From contig MU271145.1 in NCBI GenBank assembly GCA_021432605.1, positions 868,001-932,000 of the forward strand: a stretch of 64,000 bases of DNA. Reading direction: 5' to 3'. Source of the stretch: Coniochaeta sp. PMI_546. Lineage: Eukaryota; Ascomycota; Sordariomycetes; Coniochaetales; Coniochaetaceae. Made by a program: the position numbers and the translations under genes. The first letter of the stretch is position 1; each line of letters starts with the position of its first letter. Below are positions 1 through 10,087 of the stretch, one piece after another. The notes under the pieces were generated by a model. That model had not been told where the DNA came from, ran no database searches, and saw only the letters and a program-made list of their open reading frames with translations.

Positions 1-2164
1 TCACGGTTGAAGATACTCGATGACGAAGGCACGAAACTAACAGCACTCGACAACAAGAGCTACAGAGGAGTTTCGATCGATTACCCGGCCTCCCGTGAAT
101 GTATCGCAGCGGATTCTCGAAGCAGGGCACCTGACCGCTCTAACTCCGGCAGCCGGAGCGGACAGTCGGGGCCGACAACGAAGATCCATGCACTACCTAC
201 TACTGTTGTCAGGGCAAGTGCACAGTCCACGAGCTTAAACCGGTGCCGCCAATCCCGACGCAAGTCCATCGCTTCCGAGTGACGGGAACAACAGGCGGGT
301 TACGGCATGTTTCGGAATGTCAGTTACTCATGACCTGCGTCGACGCAACATGCAAGTTTCGCGCCTTGATCTCTACAAGATGGACAGGTTTGTTTCCCTG
401 TCATGGTGCGCTCGGGTTTCATCACGCTCTGTACACGTAGACAGCGACTGACGCCGGTGACTCTTTCTTGGCGACGGTGTGTCAAGGCAGTCCGGGGTAG
501 TCATCCATGTGTTAGGTAGTCGTGGGTTTGTTTCCTTATTGGGCTAAGCTCACGGGATCAGCGAAAGTGCAGAGGTGGAGAGCTGCGAGATAGTTTCCAG
601 AAGACTTCTCTGCAGCCGTGACGCACCTGCTCAGACCAAGCCACCACTGGTACCAGCGTCGTTGAAGGTCATCGCCTGCACTCCACGCATCGTGGGTCAT
701 TAAAGGTTAGGCTCGTCTCGTCAGTCGCCTACAATGAAGCAAGCCACTTCATGCCAAGAGTACGTGTAGTGATAGTGGCCTTGATACCTACCTTCTACGT
801 TCTCTTCGTTGTTCTCCGGGCACACTCGGTCTCAAAGTCAATGGCATATCTTGTGCGTCTAGCACCAACCAGCAACAGATATGTCTATGCATCACGCACA
901 ACCTCAAGGCTACCAGCGAATGGAGGTAGATAGGTGCGAGCATGTCCGTCATATCCGCCATTAGCAGCCACAGCGCCGGCTGATGTAAGCGGATTCCCGT
1001 TTCTGTACCTGTTGATGCGAGAGAACTCGAGTCCGTACCTCTCCTTCTAGTATAGAACCAGCCCCTGGTGACTTACTACCTTGGTTGGACTTGCTCCGTT
1101 TGCATTTCCGTTTCGCTAGCACATAAGCTATCACCATATAATGGAATGTGGTATAGTGTTACGGACGGTGGCTAGAGGCGTTAGCCCTAGCACAATTGTG
1201 GTAGGTTGAAGCAGAGACCCTAGCCAGATCCAAGGGGACTGCAACGTGCATGCATGCCGGCGGATGACGACCGGAACCTCGGGACATAGAGCATCGTCCT
1301 AAAGCCGCGTGCTGTGCTCGCGCTCTGTCTATCCCTGCACAAGCGATGCGTACCCGACTGATGACAAGCGGTCGAACAGATATGAGGGCACCTCGAGCAT
1401 GTTCTGCCACGTACGACCATAGACATCTGAATACTTAGGGTCCCGTCCGCTCTCCCACAGATAAGCAGATATCGTTAGGCTGTGGAAGGGAGCACTTATT
1501 CGATCACTCAAAATCGACTGCTTACTAAATCCACGTCTCCATGGCGTATCGCTGGGGAGGGATGGGGTTGGTGAAGGTTGGACAACTGAAGGGCGTGTGC
1601 CGATGATATCTCCAGCTGCAGTACAGTGTTCCGACCTAACCTCGCGCGCCCGTGGAATGATCAAAATACTGCGCGGACATGCGTCATCATGCTACGTCCG
1701 GGTGACAGGACAGACCTCGAGATTCCTTCCCACCTCAGGCTGCCGGTTCCAGGGAAGACAGGTCATGTTGACCAGAACCTCGGCCGATTAGCGGATAGAC
1801 CATGAAACAGAATTTCAGTTGGGTCGCATACTGTACCCAGGTCGGCGGTGTACTCATTGGGCCTCCGGGATTGGATCTTGGACCGGCGCAGCCAACGCTT
1901 ATGAGCTGAGGCTGTTGGGTTTCGGAATGTTGCCTTGTTGCCACCAACAGCGATAAGACTACTTTGTTTAAGTTCAAGGTGAAGTCTTCAAGCCTGCTTG
2001 ATATCAGCTATAGCTTATGCCTCAATGGCGGGGTTATGCCTTGGTAAGAGCCGTGTTAGTACTCCCTCTCCATCCTACTCCTAGCTCTTCGCCTCAACCA
2101 AGTGATATCCCACTTCCGTCAAGCAAAGTGCTGTCGGCTATACTCCATTCTTGACACTGTCACC
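1..2164. other. Gene-poor region
   Basis: No reading frame here has the codon use, length or motifs of a real gene. The open frames are short, overlap on both strands and match nothing I recognise. The only recognisable element is the partial 5S rRNA sequence near 1409-1475. The last few hundred bases are the likely promoter of the gene starting at 2165. Confidence 0.6.
1409..1475 (+). pseudogene. Truncated 5S rRNA gene (5' half)
   Basis: The stretch begins GTACGACCATAG and continues to TCCCGTCCGCTCTCCCA and AGATAAGC, which are the hallmark 5' segments of ascomycete 5S rRNA in the right order and spacing. The bases CATCTG (about 1424-1429) can pair with CAGATA further on (about 1466-1471), as helix II of 5S requires. 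After about 1475 the expected 3' half (the GGGTGGGTGACCACC-like segment and the final stem) is absent. Dispersed 5S genes and 5'-half pseudogenes are known from filamentous ascomycetes. I infer a non-functional copy. Confidence 0.75.
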
Positions 2165-3316
2165 ATGGATTTATCATCATTTACGAGACTTGCTCTTCTT
2201 CTTATCTGCCTGTCCGGCTCCTGGCTTGGCTCCTTTGCGTTGCCAAGTCAAGACAGTCAAGCCCAAGACCCACTCGTGCTCACAACATCAACACCATTTT
2301 GCCAAAACTTCAGCGTTGGCTTCTCTCTGCAGAGCTCCTACGGCGCAGCGGCAGTCATCTTCACCAAGCCCAATGGGGAGCTAGAAACGCACACGGTGGT
2401 GTCCCACGGCGGACGTCTATACAGAGAGGTCATGGTCATGCTCTCCCTGGAATCTTCACGGCATCCAGCGCATGTTTCACCTCCCCAGCCATCTCCAGCA
2501 TAAAGCGACATTACTGACTACTCCCCCAGACCACCCTACGGCGACGACGGTGAGTACTGGGCCGACCAACCCCGCCAAGCAGCCCGCACAGCCCTGAAAG
2601 CCATCGGTCTCCCGGCCTCGTACGAAGTTGGCGTCCTCTCGGCCGTCGTCCGCTCCCTCGGCGCGCAGCTCGAGGGCGCCTTCGGGATCCATATCACCGA
2701 GGCCGTCTTCACCGCCTCGCACCTGGTGGCGCTGTACCAGGACGACCTCGAGGACGTGGCCATGCACCTCGGGCTGCGCTACGTCACGCCCAGGCGCGAG
2801 TTCCACCCCTACGTATGGGAGACGTCGGCGGCGTACGCGGGCCACGGGCGCGGGCTGTGCAGGGCGTGGTGGAACGACACCGAGTGCGCGCTGGAGGAGG
2901 TCGAGGAGATGCCGGCGATCGCGCTGCTGAGCGTGCATTACAGCCAGACGGCCCTGACTGTTGCGCTTTCGGACATTGCCGGGGCGGGCGGGCTGTGGGA
3001 GCCGCCGTATAGGCACCATGAGAACTTCGGGTTGGGGAGGGAGGCGCGGGCCGGCTATAGCTCTGAGGAGGAGTACTGGGAGCATGTGAGACGGGAGGTG
3101 TTAATCATCATGGAGGAGTTTCCCGGGTTCCCCAACCCGGACTTGGTCATGGTCACGGGTGATGCGGCTGATGGGGAGTTCCTGAAGCACCTGCATGGTG
3201 CGTTGATGGGGCATATGGGCAGCGTGCCGAAAGTCTTGTCGAATGGGAGTGTCGTGGCGGCTGCGAAGGGGGCTGCTGAGTTTATGCGGCGTGGCCCCGC
3301 GCCATGGTCCAGGTAG
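2165..3316 (+). CDS. Secreted protein resembling the Hsp70/actin ATPase fold
   Basis: The product starts with a clear signal peptide: a hydrophobic run of about 15 residues ending near FALPSQ. A glycine-rich N-terminal stretch (SVGFSLQSSYGAAAVIF), a central helical part and a C-terminal VAAAKGAAEFMRR segment resemble a fungal family related to the Hsp70/actin fold, in which the last segment matches the VAARGAAE adenosine-side motif. No full set of ATP-binding loops is visible, so ATPase activity is doubtful. There are two coding blocks, about 2165-2430 and about 2530-3316, in the same frame but separated by an in-frame stop, so an intron of a multiple of three is needed. The acceptor CCCCCAG at 2523-2529 is good. 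The donor is unclear: GT at 2401 keeps frame (129-nt intron), and a non-consensus GC at 2461 would keep more of the conserved-looking sequence. Family is inferred; the gene itself is likely. Confidence 0.6.
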
Positions 3317-3680
3317 CGTTCTGCCATAGGGGCAGGCGCCTGGAGTCGCGCCTTCACGCCAACATGGCGGTCTGATACCGGCATTGTCAACGACGCCGTG
3401 GTCGATGTGGTGAGGAGTGTCGCAGATGCAGTTCCTGTGGTTAATGGCGGGCCGCGACTCACAATGCTGCACAGCCCCAAGGCGTGGCCAATCAGGCCCA
3501 AGTCCCGACACTCTCCAACGTACAAAAACCACACACTCGACCACCAACAGTCAACTCATAACTCAGCCAGACTGCCCTCAGCACCTCGCCGTAACAAAAT
3601 ACCAACCAACCTCTTCGGAGGCTACTTCAACACCATTATCAAGCGCCATCTTCACCTTCATGTTGCCGGAATAGACGACC
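3317..3680. other. Intergenic, promoter of small I9-like gene
   Basis: No gene seen. The last 100 bases are CA- and CT-rich, as is usual just upstream of fungal start codons. Confidence 0.5.
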
Positions 3681-3980
3681 ATGGCTGCTAATACAGGCGC
3701 CGTTCCAAGGATAGAGCAGATGGACAGGTGTGAGGCCTATTTCCCAGCCGATGAAGTACAGCACTGGCTCGTGGTCCCGATCGAGGCCTCAAACGAGGCC
3801 CAAGTCAACCAGACGACCCAGTTCCTCAAGTCGCTGACGGGCTCCGACCCCAAGAAGCATTTCCTGGAGACCAGGACCGACTTCTCTTTCTGGTCTGCCC
3901 ACATGACCAAGGCGCAGGCCGACGAGGCGGCCAAGAACCCCAGCATCAAGGGCGTCGGTCTGAACGTCCGCTTCTCCTAA
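3681..3980 (+). CDS. Small protein like proteinase inhibitor I9 (subtilisin propeptide fold)
   Basis: An intronless frame of 99 residues starting at ATG in the context GACCATGG. The pattern HWLVVPIEASNEAQVNQTTQ, then a phenylalanine/tryptophan core (TDFSFWSAHMTKAQADEAAK) and a final strand (IKGVGLNVRF), resembles free-standing inhibitor I9 domains, which fold like subtilisin propeptides and inhibit serine proteases. It has no signal peptide, so it should act in the cytosol or vacuole, as yeast Pbi2 does. It sits between two plus-strand genes with their own promoters. The family is inferred from pattern, not from a catalytic residue. An unrelated small conserved fungal protein is the alternative. 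Confidence 0.6.
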   Translation: MAANTGAVPRIEQMDRCEAYFPADEVQHWLVVPIEASNEAQVNQTTQFLKSLTGSDPKKHFLETRTDFSFWSAHMTKAQADEAAKNPSIKGVGLNVRFS

Positions 3981-4516
3981 CATTCGGTCAAGGCGACGGA
4001 TGGACACGATGCTACGCTTGTGAAGCCGAATATCAGCTACGCAACCCAGGAGAATGCCCCCCACACAGCTTGCTGCAATCAGCCAGCCGAGGAAATATGA
4101 TAATGAGCCAGTCCAGTCAAGATGCTAGGAGATCTGTCGCTCACGGGGTTGAATTACACAGGAAAGACCGGCAACAGATGACCAACCTACCACGACCACA
4201 ACTTTCAAGTTGTTATGAGTGGAGACTCAACCTACGTGTAGTAAATTACAGAGTGACAAGGGTCATAACAGCAAAAGAAGGCCAGTTGCTCATACCAACA
4301 GTCTTTTCGCAAAATAGAAATTGATATAAATAATATCATGGAGCCCAAGACCCAGAAATGCCATAACGTCACAAATGACCCACTCGCACTTCCACTCCGG
4401 ACCCCCCGCCCCCACCCTTCCCCAAGGCGACGGGAGCTGCTGAGCTGCGAGCTTAATCGATCCCAACTGGAGATGCCTCTCAGCCTTGTCTCCTTCAACC
4501 TCGATGGGGCCACAGA
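3981..4516. other. Intergenic
   Basis: No gene seen. It holds the 3' untranslated end of the I9-like gene and the promoter of the hydrolase that starts at 4517. Confidence 0.5.
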
Positions 4517-5950
4517 ATGAAGAAAACACTGTTGCTCTGTTTTATCCATGGTTTCAAGGTAAGCTGACTATGCTCCATTCTGCATGATCTGCGATCTGAC
4601 GCATCAGTAGGGGGATGAAAAGACCTTTGGAACCAACTATGCCTTCACCGAACATCTTCGCCAGCTCGTCGCCAGGGAGCTGCCCAAGGTCGACGTTCAG
4701 GTGCTAGTCTACCCCACGTATGAAACACGTGGCGATCTGGTCGAGTGTGTTAGCAGATTCAGGGATTGGTAGGCCTTCACCCTCAGTCGAAGATCCTATC
4801 CGCACCTCACTCCTAACCCCTTGCCTTATCTCCCCAGGCTCCTAGAAAAGGTGATAGACCTCGAGGTCCAATCCAACACCCCCTCGCCCACAATCGACCC
4901 GTCCGTTCGCGCTATTTTGATAGGCCACTCGATGGGCGGCATCGTCGCCGCCGAGACCGCCATAGCCCTGACCTCCGAGCATCCTATCCACGGCAGTACC
5001 GACGCCGAGAAAGAGGAAGCCTCAAATCCCAACGAGGACGCCACGACAGCTCCGTCGCGACGGCCATCTACCCCGAACAGTCTTATGTTCCCCTACATTC
5101 AGGGCGTCCTAGCCTTCGACACCCCCTTCCTGGGCATATCGCCCGGCGTAGTCGCCCACGGCGCGGAGGAGAAGTACGTCGCTGCCTCGAGCGTCGTGGC
5201 CCAGCTGGGCGGCCTGGCCGGTCTCTGGGGTGGGAACCAGCAGGCTCAGAAGGGCGGAAACGGTAATAGAGCGACTGCCGGTGCGCTTCCGGCTCCGACG
5301 TCCCCAGCGCCCTCGTCCGCTTCATCCCGATCGGCAAGCGCAGCCGCCGTGCCAGACAGGGCCAAAGATGACAGCAGCCCCTGGAACCGCTGGGGCAAGA
5401 TAGCGATGTACGCCGGCGCCGTCGGAGCGGTAGCCGCAGGTGGCGCGGCGGCGTACATGAATCGCGATCAGATCACCACGGGCTGGGGTTGGGTGTCGAG
5501 CCATCTCGAGTTTGTCGGGTGTCTGGCGAGGAAAGAAGAGTTGCGACGACGGGTGGCGTACATGGTGCGCCTTAACCGCGACCTGGGTGTTGGATTCGGA
5601 AATCACTACACGCGCCTGGGAAAGGCGGCCTCATCGAGGCAGGTGGGCATGGTGGGAACGGTGTTGGGTAGCGAGAGGACATTTTGTGTTGTACCGAAAC
5701 GGGAAGCGGCGGGGGAGTGGAAGGAGGCGGTCAACGATGCTGCGACTGATGAAATCGGGGCTCATATGGGTAGGTTTCTTTGTCTCCTTTTGAGACGTTG
5801 TGACTGGTCACTAACAAACCTGCAGCCATGTTTGAACCAAAGGAGAACCCGGCATATGAGAAATTGGTCCGGGATGCGGCGTCCATGATCAAGACTTGGA
5901 TGAATAATGACTGGTACGAAAGCAGCTCAAAGGATAGAATCGGCGGTTGA
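4517..5950 (+). CDS. Alpha/beta hydrolase, DUF676/lipase-like, with internal membrane segment
   Basis: Four exons, 4517-4558, 4611-4768, 4838-5769 and 5826-5950, join in frame to give 418 residues. The N terminus has a strand followed by FIHGFKG (oxyanion region), and the nucleophile elbow GHSMGG puts the likely catalytic serine at residue 98. AFDTPFLG follows, and a GNHYTRL histidine lies later. This matches serine hydrolases of the DUF676/PGAP1-like lipase group; the substrate is unknown. Between the core and the late part is a proline/serine-rich linker, then a hydrophobic glycine/alanine stretch (IAMYAGAVGAVAAGG, about 5398-5457) that could anchor the protein in a membrane. Introns are short with normal signals. 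Its neighbours do not suggest a pathway. Confidence 0.8.
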
Positions 5951-6170
5951 ACTGGTTTTGGCACCTCGATACCCCTTTCCAATTAGGTCTAGTCTTTTAT
6001 CCCAAGCTTGAGTTCTCCAAACCGATGCATGTCTATCCGAATCAACCCAAGTCATGCCCACCATTACCCTAATAGCACATATGCCCTCTAACATTTCGAT
6101 CAAGACAGATCAGAAATCACGTTGTCATGGCCTTTCCCATCGCCGCGATATTCGTTCCAGGCAAAAAAAT

Positions 6171-6956
6171 CTATTGAGCCTTCTTCGCCTTTCCGTTTGC
6201 ATACCCGTTGGCCTTGCCGCCGCCGAGCTGCTTCCTGCGTTGTGTGACCATGTGCGAAAAGAGAAGCGGCGCAACTAAGTAATCTGGTCAGTCTCGTCTC
6301 ATCTGGGGCGGTGTGCGTGTTTTATTCCTTACAAGGGATATATGTGCAAGAGTATGCGGCAATGACCCACGGAGCCCACTGAGCCCGATGACCGGCGGGA
6401 CCGCTGTACGCAAGATACATCTCGACGAGCTCGCTGGTGATACCGACGGGGTACAACACTGTGAAGGCGCTGTATCGAAGCCAGTGCAGCCAGTACGGGA
6501 CAGGAACGCCGCCCTCCTTCAGTGCGAAGAGGGTGTACCTAATCACCTCGGTTGCGCTCCAAGCCGCCAACATTGACGTGTAGAACGGGCTCACGGTGAC
6601 TTCGGGGAAGGGGTATGTGATGCCCCATACAATCGCTAGGCGGCTGAAGACTTGGAGGAAAGTGGTCAGGAAGGGGGACGGGACGATGCCTGTGGGATGT
6701 CACCAGAGTCAGTTAGGTCGTCTGAGAGGTCAATTAGAAAGGTCTAGGAGTAGATGCACATACCGAGGAGAGAGTGGACCATTTCGAGGGCGGCGAAGGT
6801 CTGCGTGTTGCGCACGAAGTTGTCGACGCTTACGGGCACCAGGACCGGCCCTCTGAGGCAGAAGACGGCGATAACTCTACCCAGAACGGTCGCCCATGCA
6901 ACCGCCGAGGCGGCATTATAGGCTACCAGATAGCTCTTCCGTACGTAGGACGCCAT
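6171..6956 (-). CDS. PHS1: Very-long-chain (3R)-3-hydroxyacyl-CoA dehydratase (HACD/PTPLA)
   Basis: Three exons on the minus strand, 6956-6764, 6689-6333 and 6274-6171, give 217 residues, the same length as yeast Phs1. The enzyme removes water from 3-hydroxyacyl-CoA in the third step of very-long-chain fatty acid elongation, in the ER membrane. The sequence shows several hydrophobic segments, the family stretch LEMVHSLLGIVPSP, SATEVIRY, and YPVGITSE. In the last, Tyr144 and Glu151 have the seven-residue spacing of the catalytic pair of the family. The C terminus is basic and glycine-rich and ends KAKKAQ, an ER-type tail. The last exon is easily missed because the middle exon runs into a stop just past its donor GTAAGG. 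Confidence 0.93.
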
Positions 6957-8270
6957 TGCGCTTCTCGAGGCGGTGCAGTTTGACGTGGACGGAGTGTAGT
7001 CAACTTGCAGTTTCTCGCAGAAATGTTCCCAAGCCGGAAAATTGTTGAGGATCGCGTCAACAAGAGTCTTGGCTGCATGTCTTTTGTGGAATTCACAATT
7101 TAGTGCACATTTTCATAATTAAGCTTCAACTAGAACCAGGAAATTGGACGGGTGCGACCGCAAGGGGGGCTTGGTTCCTGAAGACCCGCCAATCCGCCCC
7201 AGATTTCGCCCACTACTACCGAGACAAGAGCCTACATAGTATAGATCTAGCCTCTCCCCAACTCACTTGGTATGGCATGTGTCAATTTCAGACATAAAAG
7301 CTACTCAGACCTTCACAAGCTGAGAGCCAGGAAGGCATGAGCCTTATGGCTGTGGTCGGCTTTCTTACTGCCGCGCGAGCATCCTCATCGTGCCAAGAGA
7401 GGCGCCTCGAAGATATGTCGTGAGAATGACTGATCTTCTGAAAAAGTTGCCCTCGCGTGCGCCATCTATTCTGGATTGCAACAACATGGACTGCACATGC
7501 CAAGCGAAGTCTCTGTCAACCTATGAAATCAAGATGTCCGCGGTTCTGGCGTGCTTCCCCGCGTTCCACTTTCATCTCCTCGAATGTTCGAAGGCTTGTT
7601 ATGTCTTCGCCAGTGCTGCTTCGCGTCGCCTGTCAGAACTAATCCTAAGATATACACGTCTTCGCGCGTACTGTTATCCACATTCCTGGACACAATAACG
7701 CGCCCGTCAGGTGATTCCCCTGCCCTTGTGATGCCATCGCTGTCAAAAGAACATGGCTTCCGTCCCGCTCACTTTGCACCTGGCGTTCTATGTTACGCGC
7801 CTCAGGCCTCACTGCGACGCACGACGATAGTCTGTATGCATCTTTGTTGTTTCCTTTGGATACGGCCCATCCGGCAGTGTCACAGCCTTGATATCAGCTC
7901 TTTTCTTACCGGTGAGGTTCGGTCCGAAGCCTCTGGTCCAGCCAAGAACGGGGCTTGTGTGCGTGCCAAGCTGTCAGACTGGATGGGGATGATGCCCTGC
8001 CGATCTTCAGCAGCCCCGGCTTCCCCGTAATAGACGGCGGTGGGCTGCCAAGAGTATTTCAGACAAATCTGTCTAGCCTCTGAGATGAGCACACTGCCAC
8101 TGATGAAAGGAAAGGAGTCTAGGCTCTGAGGGTGATCTGATGAGATGCTCTTCTATAAGAAGTGCCATCTTCGGCCAAGATCAAGTGGTCTTGGATGGAC
8201 AGCTTGCACATGAAATTTTATCTTCCTTCGAAGCCGCTATATCGTCTGCTTTCTTTTATATACCCCAGTC
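6957..8270. other. Divergent intergenic region PHS1/carbonic anhydrase
   Basis: 1.3 kb without a convincing gene. The open frames here are short and of random composition. It must hold the promoters of PHS1 (minus) and of the carbonic anhydrase gene. A TATA-like run (CTTTTATATACCCC) lies just upstream of the ATG at 8271. Confidence 0.5.
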
Positions 8271-9320
8271 ATGAAGTCCCTTCTCCTCATTTCTAGCACG
8301 GCATCCCTAGCCGTAGCCCTCTGTAGCCACGGGACGACATTGTTCCCAAGGGACTCTCCAGCTCCCGTCTCGACCTTCGGCTACGATGGCCTTCGGGGTC
8401 CCCTGGGCTGGTACGGCCTGAACACGACCCGCAACGCAGCCTGCGCCCTCGGCCGGCATCAGTCCCCGATCAACATCGCCACGGCCAACTTCCCCGGCTA
8501 CCGTCCCTCGCTCAACTTCACCTTCGACGACTACGAGAACGGCGCCGAGATTGAGAACTTGGGTACCACCCTCGAAGTGTTCATCAACGGCAGCATGACC
8601 ATCGAGCACCCCTGCCGCGCCCCGAAGAATCCACCCCCAAATTGGAGTGACGGCGGCGCCTGCAATAAGCAGTACAAGCTCAAGCAGTTCCACTTCCACA
8701 GCCCCAGCGAGCATCACCTCGACGGCAAGGTCTATCCCATGGAGGTTCACTTTGTGTTCCAGGCTGCCGGTATGTATCCCTTTTCCCTTTTGGCGTCTCC
8801 AGATGGCAGCCGAGATATCGACCACGTCAGGCAGCTAACCCGCCGCCAGACGCGTCCCTCTCCGTGGTTGGCTTTCCCATCGACGTTGTCAACCGCAACT
8901 ACACCAACACGGGTCCATACCGGGATTTTCTCACGCAGGTCTTCCTCAACGTCGACGAAGTCGCCGTCCCGGGATCAACGGGGGAGACCGGGCCTTTCAC
9001 TTTCTACGAGAGCGGGCTGAAGAGGATATTGGATGAGAGCACGTATTACAGGTATGTTGCCCAGGGCCCACCGACCGATCATGTTATGAGAACACCGACT
9101 TACATATGTTATGATAAGGTATTCCGGGTCCCTCACAACACCGCCCTGCAGCGAGGGGGTGACTTGGAGTGTGGTCGGAACCCCCCTGTACATCGCCGCC
9201 GATACCTATACCAAGGTTAAGAATATCATCGGGTTTAACTCGAGGTATACGCAGAACGAGCCGGGCGAGATCAATCTGCTTGATGCTTCGAGGCAACAGC
9301 TCAATCAGGGGTCTCCGTAG
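8271..9320 (+). CDS. Secreted alpha-carbonic anhydrase
   Basis: Exons 8271-8769, 8850-9051 and 9119-9320 give 300 residues. The enzyme interconverts CO2 and bicarbonate. A hydrophobic signal peptide of about 17 residues (MKSLLLISSTASLAVAL) points to secretion. The alpha-class core is intact: QSPINI near residue 64, the zinc ligands His141 and His143 in FHFHSPSEHH, His160 in MEVHFVF, and the substrate-pocket YSGSLTTPPCSEGV near the start of exon 3. Several N-glycosylation sequons (NTT, NFT, NGS, NYT) agree with an extracellular protein. Both introns have good signals and keep frame. Alpha-class carbonic anhydrases are present in only some fungi and are often pH- or CO2-responsive. Confidence 0.93.
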
Positions 9321-9727
9321 TGGTGATGTGTGTCTTTCCTCGGTAGCTTGGGGTCAGAGGGACGGGACAGGCAAAGGGAGTTCGGGTTTCACTCGGTATT
9401 ATCTTTGAATAGCTTCTTGTAATGTTTTATCTCCACCATTCAATTCTCGAGAAATTTTCATTCTAACCATTACCTCGTAAACTATGTCAACGTAGCAGGA
9501 ATCAAGCCAATAGTCCTCTTTCATAAATCCAAGACTCCGTTGATCCATTCTAGCTCCGCCAATTTGATGCTGGGTATAATGCGGTTATGGTGTTACAGAC
9601 TGTTCCAGCCAGCGAGTCGGAAGCCTGGACCTCCCATTGGTACCTCCTCGATTATCGTGTGCTCTCGAACCTTTCAGTCCAACGGCGGGAATCTCTCATC
9701 ATACACGCCGTCTTCTAAATGGTGAAG
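9321..9727. other. Convergent intergenic region
   Basis: 3' ends of the carbonic anhydrase gene (plus) and of the small minus-strand gene meet here. No gene seen. Confidence 0.5.
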
Positions 9728-10087
9728 TCACTCCTTCTTGGTGATAGCTTTCCACATGTCGGTGAACCCCCTGCCACCAAAGAGATACTGGTCCGTGTGC
9801 CTGCCGCAGTGCGTGTAGACGTTGCGCGGCGAGCTGGGCTTCCTGGTGCCCGTGGAGTGGGAGCAGGATGAGTCTGAAGAGCTGGTTGAGCTGGTTCTGT
9901 TGTGGAGAGAGGGGGCCACAGGTGTCTGTGAGGTGGTCTTAGATATGGGTAGGTGGTTGGTGGCTAGTGAAGGGTTGAAACTCACGGTCTCCGTGAAGTA
10001 GTCCGGAGACATCTTCGAGGGGCTCGATGGCGAGCGGTTCTTCTCAATGTAGAGCGGCGCGGGAGCTGGGGCTCGGGAGGATGCCAT
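9728..10087 (-). CDS. Small conserved-looking fungal protein, unknown function
   Basis: The frame is open through 119 codons on the minus strand. It contains a textbook 60-nt intron (9985-9926, GTGAGT donor, CTAAG branch, CACAG acceptor) whose removal keeps frame and gives 99 residues. The N-terminal half is rich in proline, serine and alanine, the middle is a run of serine/threonine, and the C terminus has YTHCGRHTDQYLFGG followed by a short tryptophan-containing helix and a KKE end. I know no function for it. It has no signal peptide or membrane segment. Whether the intron is always removed is open, since both forms are translatable. Confidence 0.65.
   Translation of the reverse strand: MASSRAPAPAPLYIEKNRSPSSPSKMSPDYFTETVSFNPSLATNHLPISKTTSQTPVAPSLHNRTSSTSSSDSSCSHSTGTRKPSSPRNVYTHCGRHTDQYLFGGRGFTDMWKAITKKE

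Noticed and set aside
2477-3085. 202-codon minus-strand frame
   Set aside because: Antisense shadow of the secreted protein gene at 2165-3316; arginine/glycine-rich without motifs.
2165-10087. Possible secondary metabolite or effector cluster around the two secreted proteins
   Set aside because: No synthase, transporter or pathway regulator nearby; the genes are unrelated and separated by housekeeping genes such as PHS1.
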